From the NCBI GenBank assembly GCA_005777235.1, contig SXND01000162.1, forward strand, positions 1 through 56,618: a DNA stretch of 56,618 bases. The letters are read 5' to 3'. The DNA is from Pseudomonadota bacterium. Lineage in GTDB: Bacteria > Tectomicrobia > Entotheonellia > Entotheonellales > Entotheonellaceae. The notes beneath the pieces were generated by a model. That model was given only the letters and a program-made list of their open reading frames with translations, ran no database searches and was not told the DNA's origin. Position numbers and translations under genes: made by a program. Of the stretch, positions 8,257 through 17,643 are shown piece after piece. How positions within the stretch are numbered: the first letter of the stretch is position 1; each line of letters opens with the position of its first letter.

Positions 8257-9876
8257 ATGGAACCCACACAGCGTATCCAACGATTTCCTTGGGGCACGGC
8301 AGACGATGCGCAAGTGCTCATTGTGCATTTCGGTTCGAAATCCACCCCGATGATTGCGCAGTTGTTGCGGGAGATTGGCCTGCGCAGCCGTGTCATTGAC
8401 GCGGTGGACGTGCCCGCGGTGGCCGCCAGCGGGTATCGGCCCAGGCTGGTCATCCTCTCGGGGGGGGACGACAGCGTGTGCAACGACCATGCCCCGACCA
8501 TTGCCGACCGCGATCTGGCCCTCTTCATGCAACAGGGCATTGTGCTGGGCATCTGTTACGGCGCCCAACTCCTGGCGCTCAAACTCGGGGGCAAGGTGGC
8601 CACGGCGGCGACCCCAGAATTTGGCGAAGTGCAGGTGCAGGTGCATGCCCCCTTTGGGGCCTATGTCGGCGGCACCGCCGTGATGAATCACCACGATGAG
8701 ATTGTCGCGCTGCCCAGTGGTTGGCAGGTATTGGCCAGCACGACGCATTGTCGGCATGCCCTCATCGGCACTGACAACGTCTACGCGGTGGTGTTTCACC
8801 CCGAGGTCGATCACACCGAGCATGGCGAGGCTTTTCTGCGGCACATCGCCATGACCCGCGCCGGATGCACGCCAGACTACACCTATGACTTGGCGGCGTA
8901 TGTCGAGCAAGCTGTGGCGTGGTTGCAGCAGGTCATGCCCTCTGGCGACGTCGAACTGGGGCTGTCCGGCGGGGTTGACTCAGCGGTTGCCTGGGCCTTA
9001 GCGCAGCGCGCCTATGGCGCACGTCTGCATGCCACGTTTGTGGATACGGGTTTCATGCGTGAGGGCGAACTGGAAGAAGTGCGGGGGTATTTTGGCAGCG
9101 CGGGCATTGCCTACGTCGAAGCTGCCGAGGTGTTCCTGGAACACATTACGGCCCTGCCCTATACCGGCCCAGAGCCCGTGGGGGAAGCGCGCTACTACGA
9201 TCAGGTGCGCCGCGCCGTGGGGCAATGTTTCATCGACACCTTTGTGCAGCAAGCACGGCAACAGGGTCGCACGCCTGTGGCGCTGGTGCAGGGAACAAAT
9301 TATGCCGACATCATTGAGTCACTGACCAATCTCAAAGCGCATCACAACGTCGGTGGCCTGCCGGCTCGTCTGGCCGTGACCGTGGTGGAACCCCTCGCCG
9401 GGCTGTTCAAATTTGAGATTCGCCAATTAGCGGCGTATCTCGGCCTGCCTGAGGAAGTGGTGTACCGTCAGCCCTCGCCAGGGCCGGGCTTGGCCATTCG
9501 CATGTGGGGACCAGTGACCCGCCTCAAAACGCAGGCCTTGCGGCGTGGCACGCGCATTCTTGAGGAGCTCATCCGGCAGCATTATCCGGCCCCACGGCAG
9601 CGCCCGTCGCAGTATTACCTGGCGCTGGCGCCCCTTGCCTCCTGTGGGCTGATGGGTGATGAGCGGGTCTATGGCTATGCCTGGGTCATTCGTGGCGTCA
9701 CCACCCGCGACCGCGAGAGTTATGTCACCGTGGGGGCTTTTCACTTTTCCCCCGCCTTTCTGCAGGATGCAGCCCGGCGGCTTACCAATGAAGTGGCGAT
9801 GGAGGATGGCACCCGTTTTGTGCGCGTCTTTGTCGAAGTGACCGGGAAGCCACCATCCACCACAGAGCCGCATTAA
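8257..9876 (+). CDS. guaA: GMP synthase (glutamine-hydrolysing), divergent
   Basis: 539 residues. GuaA converts XMP, ATP and glutamine to GMP. The N-terminal class I glutamine amidotransferase has LGICYGAQLLALKLGGKV (nucleophile Cys) and FHPEVDHTEHG (His, Glu). The ATP-pyrophosphatase domain begins with the PP-loop LGLSGGVDSAVAWAL, followed by FVDTGFMREGE and QGTNYADIIES. The dimerisation domain has YRQPSPGPGLAIR and ends VFVEVTGKPPSTTE. All blocks are present but several deviate from the usual RHPFPGPGLAIR, QGTLYPDVIES and MTADWARLP, so it may be a specialised paralogue. The ATG at 8257 follows AGGGAGAGG; an upstream in-frame TTG at 8236 is less likely. Confidence 0.85.
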   Translation: MEPTQRIQRFPWGTADDAQVLIVHFGSKSTPMIAQLLREIGLRSRVIDAVDVPAVAASGYRPRLVILSGGDDSVCNDHAPTIADRDLALFMQQGIVLGICYGAQLLALKLGGKVATAATPEFGEVQVQVHAPFGAYVGGTAVMNHHDEIVALPSGWQVLASTTHCRHALIGTDNVYAVVFHPEVDHTEHGEAFLRHIAMTRAGCTPDYTYDLAAYVEQAVAWLQQVMPSGDVELGLSGGVDSAVAWALAQRAYGARLHATFVDTGFMREGELEEVRGYFGSAGIAYVEAAEVFLEHITALPYTGPEPVGEARYYDQVRRAVGQCFIDTFVQQARQQGRTPVALVQGTNYADIIESLTNLKAHHNVGGLPARLAVTVVEPLAGLFKFEIRQLAAYLGLPEEVVYRQPSPGPGLAIRMWGPVTRLKTQALRRGTRILEELIRQHYPAPRQRPSQYYLALAPLASCGLMGDERVYGYAWVIRGVTTRDRESYVTVGAFHFSPAFLQDAARRLTNEVAMEDGTRFVRVFVEVTGKPPSTTEPH

Positions 9877-9905
9877 CGCCTGGCGCAGGACAAGGAGAGA
9901 CCCGG

Positions 9906-10721
9906 ATGGAATCACACGACCGTATCAGCCAGTACATTATCGCCGTAGCCAGCGGCAAGGGCGGGGTGGGCAAATCCACCGTGGCGGTCAATCTCGCCGT
10001 CACCCTGGCCCAGGCTGGAGCGGCGGTTGGTCTGCTGGATGCCGACGTCCATGGCCCCAATATCCCCAGGATGATGGGGCTGGAGGGGCAGCCGCAACCC
10101 GGTCCCGACGGCACAATGCTGCCGCTGACCAACCACGGGGTGCGCGTCATGTCTGTGGGCTTTTTGGCCCTGGGAAACAAAGCGGTAATCTGGCGCGGGC
10201 CGCTGATTGGCAAGCTCTTAAAGCAATTTCTGACGCAGGTTGTTTGGGGTGATCTCGACTATCTGATCGTCGATCTACCGCCGGGGACCGGCGATGCCCA
10301 ACTCACCCTGTGTCAGTCCGTGCCCCTCACCGGCGGGCTGATCGTCTCGACGCCGCAGGATGTGGCCCTGGAAGATGCCCTGCGGGGTATGGAGATGTTC
10401 CACAAAATGCAGGTACCCATTCTCGGGCTGGTCGAAAACATGAGTTATTTTCTCTGCCCGCACTGCGACGAACGCACCGACATCTTTGCCCACGGGGGCG
10501 CGCAGCAGATGGCCGAGGCACAGCAGGTGCCCTTTCTGGGTGCCCTGCCGCTGGACCCGCGTATCCGTCAGGGGGGCGATGGCGGTGTCCCGATTGTCAT
10601 CGCGGCTCCTGACTCGTTGTATGCCACGATTTTCCGTGACATGGCGGCGCAGTTAATCACCAAGATCCAGCTCGACGCCACCGCCCAGGCTACCCACGCG
10701 CTGGTGATCGACCAGCGTTAA
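9906..10721 (+). CDS. mrp: Mrp/NBP35 family P-loop ATPase, iron-sulfur carrier
   Basis: 271 residues. The deviant Walker A GKGGVGKS spans residues 17-24 (lysine-rich signature of the MinD/Mrp group), followed by LLDADVHGPNIPRMMG, DLDYLIVDLPPGTGDAQLTL (switch II/Walker B) and the CPHC pair at Cys184/Cys187, which bridges a transferable 4Fe-4S cluster in the dimer. The N-terminal DUF59/MIP18 domain found in some Mrp proteins is absent; this short form is common. It follows the GMP synthase gene by 29 bases and is probably cotranscribed with it and the hydrolase downstream. Role: cytosolic Fe-S cluster assembly or transfer. Confidence 0.92.
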   Translation: MESHDRISQYIIAVASGKGGVGKSTVAVNLAVTLAQAGAAVGLLDADVHGPNIPRMMGLEGQPQPGPDGTMLPLTNHGVRVMSVGFLALGNKAVIWRGPLIGKLLKQFLTQVVWGDLDYLIVDLPPGTGDAQLTLCQSVPLTGGLIVSTPQDVALEDALRGMEMFHKMQVPILGLVENMSYFLCPHCDERTDIFAHGGAQQMAEAQQVPFLGALPLDPRIRQGGDGGVPIVIAAPDSLYATIFRDMAAQLITKIQLDATAQATHALVIDQR

Positions 10722-10778
10722 GAGGCCCGCGGCACGTCCCTGGCAGACCTCTCTTACACAAGGAGCATAGACGCCTCC

Positions 10779-11555
10779 ATGGAACTGCATTACGACATTC
10801 ACGACGGCACCGGCCCCTACATGCTCATGGTGCACGGTTTTCTGTCGGGTCGCGCCCAATGGCAGGTGAACCTCGCGGCCCTCGCCCGGGTGGTCCGGCC
10901 TGTGGTGATCGAGTTGTGGGGCCATGGTCGCTCACCGGCCCCCGAGGAGCCCGCCTCCTACCATCCCGACACCTATATAGCCCTCTTCGAGCACCTGCGC
11001 CAGCACCTCGGCGCCGAGCGCTGGGCCGTGTGCGGGCAATCCCTGGGGGCCGCCCTCACCATGCGCTATGCCCTGACGCAGCCCACCCGCGTGCTGGCGC
11101 ACGTGTTTACCAACTCCAGTGCGGCGTTTGCCGATGCCGCCTGGCTCCAGGCCCGTCGTGCCACGGCGCAGCAACAGGCGGACGACGTGGAGCGGGATGG
11201 GCACGTGGCCCTCGAAGCCCTGCGGGTGCATCCAGTGCATGCGCGGCGTCTACCACCGGAGGTGCGAGACGCGCTCGTCGCCGATGCGCGGCTGCATACG
11301 CCGCGTGGGATTGCCCAGACGCTGCGCTATACCACGCCCAACGCCCCCGTGCGCGAGCACGTGCATGCTATGCAGGTGCCCACCCTCCTGGTGTGCGGCG
11401 AGCGTGAGCAACGTTTTCAAGCGTATCGCGTCTTTGCGGAACGCACGCTTCCAGGGCTCGAAGTGACCGGAACGCCCGCCGGCCATGCGGTCAACATTGA
11501 GGCGGCAGACGATTTTAATACGGCAGTGGTGGATTTTGTCAGACGCCATGCCTGA
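10779..11555 (+). CDS. Alpha/beta hydrolase
   Basis: 258 residues with the alpha/beta-hydrolase core: oxyanion-hole region MLMVHGFLSG (16-24), the ELWGHGRSP strand-turn, nucleophile elbow GQSLGAA with Ser88, and His236 in TPAGHAVNIEAAD. The acid is likely in the TLLVCGEREQRF strand-loop. A ribosome site AAGGAG precedes the ATG. It is spaced for cotranscription with mrp upstream and the SRPBCC gene 12 bases downstream. Substrate unknown; the fold covers esterases, lactonases and C-C hydrolases. Confidence 0.85.
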   Translation: MELHYDIHDGTGPYMLMVHGFLSGRAQWQVNLAALARVVRPVVIELWGHGRSPAPEEPASYHPDTYIALFEHLRQHLGAERWAVCGQSLGAALTMRYALTQPTRVLAHVFTNSSAAFADAAWLQARRATAQQQADDVERDGHVALEALRVHPVHARRLPPEVRDALVADARLHTPRGIAQTLRYTTPNAPVREHVHAMQVPTLLVCGEREQRFQAYRVFAERTLPGLEVTGTPAGHAVNIEAADDFNTAVVDFVRRHA

Positions 11556-11567
11556 GGAGACTGAGAC

Positions 11568-12161
11568 ATGCGATATGCCTGGAACCCGTGGTGTGGCGTT
11601 GCCATCGCGCTCATCATGCTGACGTCTACGGTGTCTCCTGCCGGGACCGACACGGTAGACTGGGAGACCCTGTTTGCGGGCGGGGTGAGCATCGAACCGA
11701 TGCAACATCCCGATGGCGTGGCGGGTTTGCGCGCCTCATTTATGGTGGCGACACCCCGTGAGCGTATCTGGGCGGCTCTCACCGACTATCCGAACTTCCC
11801 CAAGATGTTCCCCGACATTCATGCCCTGCGCGTGCTCACCGAGGACGAGCGGGGCGCGGACATTGCCTACGAGGTCAAGGCTCTCTTTTCAACATATCGC
11901 TACGTGTTGCAGCGCCGCTATGACGACCCGGGGCGACGCCTGACCTGGCGGCGCCTCTCCGGGGATCTGAAACGCATGGAAGGCAGTTGGGAAATCCGCG
12001 ACACGACGCGACCCACATCACAGATGGTCGTCTACGAATCGTATGTGGACATCGGCGGCATCGTGCCCATGGCGCTGGTGCGCTCCGAGGCCATGCGGCA
12101 TGCGCAGGCGATGGGCGAGCGGCTCCGGCTGTGGATTGAGGGACGGCCCACGGCCCACTGA
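11568..12161 (+). CDS. SRPBCC/START-like cyclase-type protein with signal peptide
   Basis: 197 residues. An N-terminal signal peptide (hydrophobic stretch GVAIALIMLTSTVSPAG) is followed by a SRPBCC fold: SFMVATPRERIWAALTDYPN, then FPKMFPDIHALRVL, EDERGADIAYEVKALFS, YDDPGRRLTWRR and the C-terminal helix VRSEAMRHAQAMGERLRLWI. The D-Y-P-N-F-P-x-M-F-P pattern is typical of polyketide cyclase/coenzyme Q-binding type members, which bind hydrophobic ligands in a deep pocket. Export to the periplasm suggests lipid or hydrophobic-ligand binding rather than polyketide synthesis, since no PKS is nearby. Confidence 0.8.
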   Translation: MRYAWNPWCGVAIALIMLTSTVSPAGTDTVDWETLFAGGVSIEPMQHPDGVAGLRASFMVATPRERIWAALTDYPNFPKMFPDIHALRVLTEDERGADIAYEVKALFSTYRYVLQRRYDDPGRRLTWRRLSGDLKRMEGSWEIRDTTRPTSQMVVYESYVDIGGIVPMALVRSEAMRHAQAMGERLRLWIEGRPTAH

Positions 12162-12174
12162 GGCGGCACGGGGC

Positions 12175-12612
12175 TCACGGTGCTGTCTCTGCTGGGATCC
12201 CAGGGGAAGAGACCGCAGTGATCAGGCCATTACCCACCACGAGGGTTTTGTTGGGGATATCGAAGTCACAGGGGTCGAGCCGGATGGCGTCATTCTGCTG
12301 TGGCCCGGCTCCAATAGCATAGGTGCTGGCCGTCACCGTCAGGGTACACGAGCCAAACGTATTGAGCCCTGAGGCCATGCCGTTGGCCGACGCGAGGGTG
12401 AAATTTCCCGCATTGTTACTGAAGGCCAGCGTGGTCGTGACATGAGTCAGCGCGGCGTTGAAGACCTCGCCGCTGGCAAACGTAAACACGCGGTTATTGA
12501 CATCACCCGCCTGCACCCGTTGGACATCGTCGGAACATCCCCCAAGGCTCATGACGCCGCCCAAAGCCAGACACGTCATACAGCCCATCAGAATCTTTAA
12601 GGCACCTTTCAT
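12175..12612 (-). CDS. Hypothetical lipoprotein
   Basis: 145 residues from the ATG at 12612, chosen because AAAGGAGAGAGC lies directly upstream; an earlier Met at 12642 lacks this. The signal ends in a lipobox (MSLGGC), giving an acylated cysteine near residue 26. The mature part is Thr/Ala/Asn-rich and beta-prone, with VFTFASGEVFNAALTHVTTT, NNAGNFTLASANGMASG and a possible disulfide between two later cysteines. I do not recognise a family. It converges with the SRPBCC gene, leaving 13 bases between the stops. Confidence 0.65.
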   Translation of the reverse strand: MKGALKILMGCMTCLALGGVMSLGGCSDDVQRVQAGDVNNRVFTFASGEVFNAALTHVTTTLAFSNNAGNFTLASANGMASGLNTFGSCTLTVTASTYAIGAGPQQNDAIRLDPCDFDIPNKTLVVGNGLITAVSSPGIPAETAP

Positions 12613-12744
12613 GCTCTCTCCTTTACGGCTGCCGTGCGTCAATGATGCAAAGGCTCTCGCAGCGCTGGAGGAGCCGTAGCGCCGTGCCCGTGCTGCGGGG
12701 CGCGGGCTGCCGGCGCTGGCATGGTCCTCCCGTGCGTCAGACGG

Positions 12745-14454
12745 CTACCGGGAATGCGGCAGCTCCGGCAGATCCATCCACACCGTGTCCATGCGCGCGT
12801 TCGTGCTGCGAATGTTCGGCGTATGCGTCCAGCCCTTGACGAAATTCCAGCGTACATGATGGAACTCCGGCCACTGCAGGATGATGTACCCGGCGGCGTT
12901 CATGGCCAGCGTGTCCATGGCCCAGACCGCCTGCTTGCGGGCCTCGGGATCGACCATGAACTTTTGTTGCTCAAACAGCTTGTCTAACTCTGGCAGGGAA
13001 TGGCGTTGGTACCAGCGCCCGCCTTTGGTCACATAGAGCTGCCCAAACGAATCAATCGGATCGTCGAAATCCGTCGCGGCACCCAGCAGCGACATGAGGT
13101 AATTGCCCGACACCTCATTGGCGCGCAGTTGCGAAAACAGCATCGGCTCCAGCTCGACGTTGACGCCGATCTTCTTCAGCAGTTGCTGCATGATCTGCCC
13201 GTTTTCGCAGGAGAACTTGATGTTGGTGGCGCACTGCACCTTGAGCTTACTCCACTCGATCTTGCCCTTCTCCTTTTCATACGACGCCAGGAGTTCCTTG
13301 GCATGGGCGATACGCTTCGCCATGTCCGGCCCATAGCCGATGAGCTGATGACGCTTTTCGAGCGGCATGGCCCACGGCCCTAAGGGATAGTTGCCGGTGC
13401 CGACCATACCCGATTGCGTGCCGAGTTCCCCAAACGCTTCCCGCCGCAGCGCTTCACTGAGGGCCTGGCGCACCCTTATATCATCCAAGGGCGGCTTCTC
13501 GGTCTGCAGCGTCAGGTGCTGGGCCACCAGGGTAGGCTTGGAGGAGCGCAGGACATTGGGATTCTGCTGCGCCGTGGATTGTGATAAATCGCGGTCCATA
13601 TTGGGGTGCGCGAAGGAGTCGGACCAGAAGATGCGCTTGCTCAGGATCGCCGCAACGAGGGCCTGCGAGTCGGTGATAATGTGAATCTCGATCTCATCAA
13701 GAAAGGGCAGATCTTGCTTGAAATACTCTTTGTTACGTTCGTACTTCCACAGTGAGGAGGTCGGCGGTTCCTTGAGCCGGAACGGCCCGGTGCCAATGAC
13801 AGTGGTTTTTAAGGCGTTGGCTGGGTCTTTCTCGGCAATATGTTTGGGGATGATGACGTTCCAGCCATTGGCAAACAGCGGCAGGAGCATGCCGGACGGG
13901 CCCTTGCCGTGCACGATGACGGTGTGCGGGTCGGGCGTCTCGACGCGCTCAATGAGGGCGGCGAACACCGGGCCGCGTGGGCTCACCATGCCCTTGGGTG
14001 GGTTCATGATGCGTTCAATGGTGTATTGCACATCCGCCGACGAAAACGCGGTGCCATCGTGCCACTTGACGCCCTTGTGCAGATGGAACGTAATAACCTT
14101 GCCGCCCTCGCTGACCTCCCAGGTCTCGGCGAGCTCCGGGATAATGTCCAGGGCCATGGGGTCATACGGGCTGGTGCGGATGAGGCAGTTATAGGCCGGA
14201 GCGACGGCGGCATAGATGCCACCTAGTGAGGTCTGATGCAGGTCATAGAAGGGGATTTCTTCGTTGCCGACGCTGAGGAATTTGCCGCCATAACGCGGTT
14301 TTTCCCCATGGGCGGTAGCGAGGGCCAGCGCCCCCTGACGTGCCACGTCGAGATCGGACTTGACGGCGGGTTGCGCCTGTGCCAGCAGGGCGCTGCTGAG
14401 GAGCACGAGGACGCCGAGTGGCCAGGTGCGCCGGAGGACTGTGCGAGTCATCAT
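12745..14454 (-). CDS. Family 5 extracellular solute-binding protein (peptide/nickel type)
   Basis: 569 residues from ATG 14454, preceded by AGGAGAGAGAGG. The frame stays open further upstream, but that stretch is PAS-domain debris from the neighbouring pseudogene. A signal peptide ends near LLAQAQPAVK. SBP_bac_5 landmarks: ALDIIPELAETWEVSEGGKV, ITFHLHKGVKWHDGTAFSSA and DIRVRQALSEALRREAF. The family binds oligopeptides, nickel chelates, opines or sugars for ABC importers. No permease or ATPase genes adjoin it, so it is an orphan binding protein; the second family 5 protein at 30.6 kb is equally isolated. Confidence 0.9.
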   Translation of the reverse strand: MMTRTVLRRTWPLGVLVLLSSALLAQAQPAVKSDLDVARQGALALATAHGEKPRYGGKFLSVGNEEIPFYDLHQTSLGGIYAAVAPAYNCLIRTSPYDPMALDIIPELAETWEVSEGGKVITFHLHKGVKWHDGTAFSSADVQYTIERIMNPPKGMVSPRGPVFAALIERVETPDPHTVIVHGKGPSGMLLPLFANGWNVIIPKHIAEKDPANALKTTVIGTGPFRLKEPPTSSLWKYERNKEYFKQDLPFLDEIEIHIITDSQALVAAILSKRIFWSDSFAHPNMDRDLSQSTAQQNPNVLRSSKPTLVAQHLTLQTEKPPLDDIRVRQALSEALRREAFGELGTQSGMVGTGNYPLGPWAMPLEKRHQLIGYGPDMAKRIAHAKELLASYEKEKGKIEWSKLKVQCATNIKFSCENGQIMQQLLKKIGVNVELEPMLFSQLRANEVSGNYLMSLLGAATDFDDPIDSFGQLYVTKGGRWYQRHSLPELDKLFEQQKFMVDPEARKQAVWAMDTLAMNAAGYIILQWPEFHHVRWNFVKGWTHTPNIRSTNARMDTVWMDLPELPHSR

Positions 14455-14569
14455 ACCTCTCTCTCCTTCATACCAGGGGAATGCTGCGCGACGACAGAGC
14501 GCGTCTACGATAGCACAGTCTGCGGGAGTGAGGCGAGGCTCTTCACACCGGCGGAGTGGTCCGCTGTGC

Positions 14570-16382
14570 CAGCACCGGTTGGTGAGGGTTTCGGCCGCGC
14601 GGTTGAGAAAGGTGCTGATCCCGCTGGTATCCGTGGTGATCACCGCGTCCCCGATACTGGCCAGGGTCACCTCCAGCCAGTCCCGTGGCTGGCCTCAGGC
14701 CTCCTCGGCCTGCGTCTGTGTGGTGAGATCGCTCCGCGTGGCACGTCATTGCGGCCCTGGCTGGCCGTGACGCATGGTGCGTCCGCTCCGTCAAGGCGGT
14801 GACGGATCCCGCCAGCACCAGAGGCGAGGTGGGGGTATCCTGGGCGCGATACACCGTCCAGCGCTTGTCAAGCACCGTCAAGAGATCGCCAGCAATGCTC
14901 ATTTTGAACAAGTCCACGCGATGGCCAAAATGAGCATTGCTGAGAGATCGCTGGGAGCACCAACAGTCTCAGCGGGATCAAGCCACAGCCAGCCGTGTGG
15001 TGGCAAGGCGGAAGGCCACCATGGCAGGAGGCGTGGTGGCCGCGTGGTGTCCAGGGAGCGCAAGAGATGCCGGCACGAGCGCAGGTCTCACTTGGTGCAC
15101 GGCGAATCGGAGAGCAGGTGATGCTGGGCAAAGATCCCCATGGCGCGCAGCGCGGTGTTGACACGCGAGGTATGCGCTTCGCGGCTGCAAAAGCGCGCCA
15201 GCTGAGCGGGACGGCTCTCCACGCTGAGGCCGGCGGGAGAGCGTCCCAAGCCGGCGCTCTGCAGCGCCTGCTTATCCAGATCCGACGCAAAAATCTGCAC
15301 CTTACACCGCTTGCCCAGGCGTTCGCGGCACTCGTAGAGCAGGAGCGCCAGGGTATAGACCTCCTCACCTGTGGAACAGCCAGGCACCCAGACGCGGAGA
15401 GCCTCGTCATCCGCTTTGGCCGCGAGGAGCTGCGGAAAGACCTCGTGTTCAAGCACCGCAAACGCCTCGGGATCGCGAAAAAACTGCTCACGCCAATGAG
15501 GAATTCTTGGCACAACAGGTCGAGCTCATCTGGGTGTTCCTGAAGGAACAGGATATAGTGCTCCGCGTCCTTGATCTGGTGCAGGATGATCCGCCGCCCT
15601 AGGCGTCGGGCGCTGGTGCTGCCGCGGTAGCCAGAAAAATCATACCCCGTACGGCGCCGTAACAGCTCATAGATGGTCTGGAGCGCCTCGGAGGCGATCG
15701 CGGCACGCACTGTGTTGTGCAGAGAGGGGTCGGTGATATAGGCCTGCAATTGCGCCGGCATCTCTGCCGGGGCTAACACATAGTCCACCAGCCCCGTGGC
15801 CAGGGCACTCTGTGGCATGCCGTCGTACTGGGCCGACTCCACACTCTGGACCATGATCATCCCGGAGGCGCCCTTGATCGCTTGGAGACCCAACGTGCCG
15901 TCCGTGCCGGTGCCGGACAGCACAATGCCAATGGCGCTGCCCTGCTGGTCCTCCGCCAGGGCGCGGAAAAAGACGTCGATGGGGAAGCGGATGTTGGTCC
16001 CTGGCGGAGCTTCCAGGAGATGCAGGGTGCCATGCTGGAGAGACACGTACCGGTTCGGCGGGGCAATGTAGATCAGGTTGGCCTCCAGCGCCACCCCATC
16101 GGCAGCCTGACGCACTGGCATAGTGGTACAGCGGCTCAGGAGCTCCGGCAGCAGACTGACATGGGTGGGGGATTGATGCGTCACCACCACAAACGCCATG
16201 CCACTGTCCGCCGGCATATGACGGAAAAAGACCTCAAGGGCCTCCAAACCCCCAGCGGATGCCCCGAGACCCACGACGGGGAAGGTGCCCACGGTTGACG
16301 TGACCGCCGCGGCGGCAGGTGGTTGCCGCCGCCCTGCCGGAGTGCGCGGGGCCTTGCGTGGCCTTGGTGCCTGGTTATCCAT
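14570..16382 (-). pseudogene. CheB-CheR-PAS fusion protein, heavily decayed
   Basis: Start ATG 16382 has GGAGGTGGC upstream and overlaps the aminotransferase stop. The CheB methylesterase domain is intact: GLGASAGGLEALE (Ser42), VVVTHQSPTHV (His69), LSGTGTDGTLG (Asp161). CheR's N-terminal helices follow (RRTGYDFSGYRGSTSARRLG), up to EFLIGVSSFF. There a base is missing from a T6 run (15478-15483 on the plus strand), and the SAM-binding domain continues in another frame (WVPGCSTGEEVYTLALLLYE, FASDLDKQAL) until a TGA at 15088. Further on, PAS remnants remain, e.g. LASIGDAVITTDTSG near 14670. Intact relatives are sensory CheB/CheR/PAS/kinase hybrids. A truncated CheB domain could still be made. 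Confidence 0.85.
14891..14941. repeat. Perfect 16-bp inverted repeat, 19-base loop
   Basis: AGCAATGCTCATTTTG at 14891-14906 is repeated as its exact reverse complement at 14926-14941. It lies in the most degraded part of the CheB-CheR-PAS gene, where the surrounding text no longer aligns with the fusion protein. A small palindromic mobile element or the scar of one is plausible. No coding explanation is visible. Confidence 0.75.
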
Positions 16383-17556
16383 ACGCCACCTCCGCGTGCT
16401 TGAACGCCGCGGTGATCTCCGTGGCCACGGCAGCGACGTCCGCACACACGGCATAGCGCATATAGCCCGGGAAGTGCACCCCAACCACCCCAGTTTCCTC
16501 GATCATCATAAAGTTGAAATGCTGCGCGTCCTGCACCGGCTTGCCAAAGGCGCGCGTCGGAATCAGCCACAACGTATAAAACCCCGCCGTCGGTTCTAGT
16601 GCTAAGCGCATGCCCTGCCCGGTGAGCAGATCGGCAAACAGCGTCAGCCGGGTGTGATACATCTCGCGGTAGCACGCGATGCCCGCCTGATCCTGCTCAA
16701 ACGCCGCGACGACCCCAGCCGCCATCGGCGCCACAAAGCCGGTGTCGGTCTTGCCCTTCACCACCTTAAGATCGCCGATAAAATCCGGCGAGCCGATCAT
16801 CGCCCCGACGTGCCAGCCGGTACCGTTGCCAATGAGCTTGGCAGCGGTAAAGCCCTCGGCCCAGGACAGCTCCGGGTACTCTGGGGCCACCTCCGCCAGC
16901 GTCGCACTGTCGGGGGTGTAGCTCAGCACATAGTACGCCGCGTCGTTGAACAAGCGGATATTGTGGGCGCTACAATAGGCGCACACCTGATGCAGCCAGT
17001 CCCTGGTGGCCACCTGCCCGGACGGATTGTGCGGGTAGTTCATCATGATCAGATCGGTGCCCGGCTGAATGTCCTCGGGCGCAAAGCGGAAGGCATTGCC
17101 CGGATTGAGTGGCAGCGCGTAGTGCGTCACCAGCGGATGATAGCCGCACCAATCCAGCGGCGTCGGATAGCCCGGGCTGGTGGTGGTGGCCACGGTCATC
17201 GGCTGCTCGGCACAGCCACAGGCCAGCGGCAGCAGGCCAAGGATGGGCTTGATGCCAGGAATGGGCAGGTAATCCACCGCGTCTGGGGCGAAGGTGCGCG
17301 GCACGTGGGCCTGGATGAAACGCGGCGCAAAGTGCGGCACGCCAGGGCTGGCATTGTACTGATAGGCATGCATGGCCTCGTCGTCACTCATGACCGCCAC
17401 GGCGGCGGCTTTGCGGGCGCTGAGTAGCGCCGCGCCGCGTGGCTCGCCAATGGACAAGTCGATCAAGGTCATGCCCCTGGCCTGCGCCTCGGCGCGTTTG
17501 GTTCTGACAATTTGGAAGACATTTTCGGCACCGGCACCTAATCGTGATGTGCGCAT
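16375..17556 (-). CDS. Class I/II PLP-dependent aminotransferase
   Basis: 393 residues with fold type I features: SIGEP near 35-39, YQYNASPGVPHFAPRF substrate region, NYPHNPSGQ (Asn177), DAAYYVLSY (Asp205, Tyr209) and the Schiff-base Lys240 in FTAAKLIGNGTGWHVG. The spacing matches aspartate/LL-diaminopimelate-type aminotransferases. Its last codons overlap the CheB-CheR start by 8 bases, so the two were once coupled. The lysine loop (AAKLIGNGTG) differs from the common SFSKTYNMTG, suggesting an unusual subgroup. Substrate not predictable; catalytic residues look complete. Confidence 0.88.
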   Translation of the reverse strand: MRTSRLGAGAENVFQIVRTKRAEAQARGMTLIDLSIGEPRGAALLSARKAAAVAVMSDDEAMHAYQYNASPGVPHFAPRFIQAHVPRTFAPDAVDYLPIPGIKPILGLLPLACGCAEQPMTVATTTSPGYPTPLDWCGYHPLVTHYALPLNPGNAFRFAPEDIQPGTDLIMMNYPHNPSGQVATRDWLHQVCAYCSAHNIRLFNDAAYYVLSYTPDSATLAEVAPEYPELSWAEGFTAAKLIGNGTGWHVGAMIGSPDFIGDLKVVKGKTDTGFVAPMAAGVVAAFEQDQAGIACYREMYHTRLTLFADLLTGQGMRLALEPTAGFYTLWLIPTRAFGKPVQDAQHFNFMMIEETGVVGVHFPGYMRYAVCADVAAVATEITAAFKHAEVAYG

Positions 17557-17643
17557 GGACAGTGGTTCCTTCCTGGCAAAGCGTCTCTATCCGCACAGGA
17601 CTCTCGCGGGCAGCAGGGTTCTGTAGCGCGGCCCCCTCTTTCT

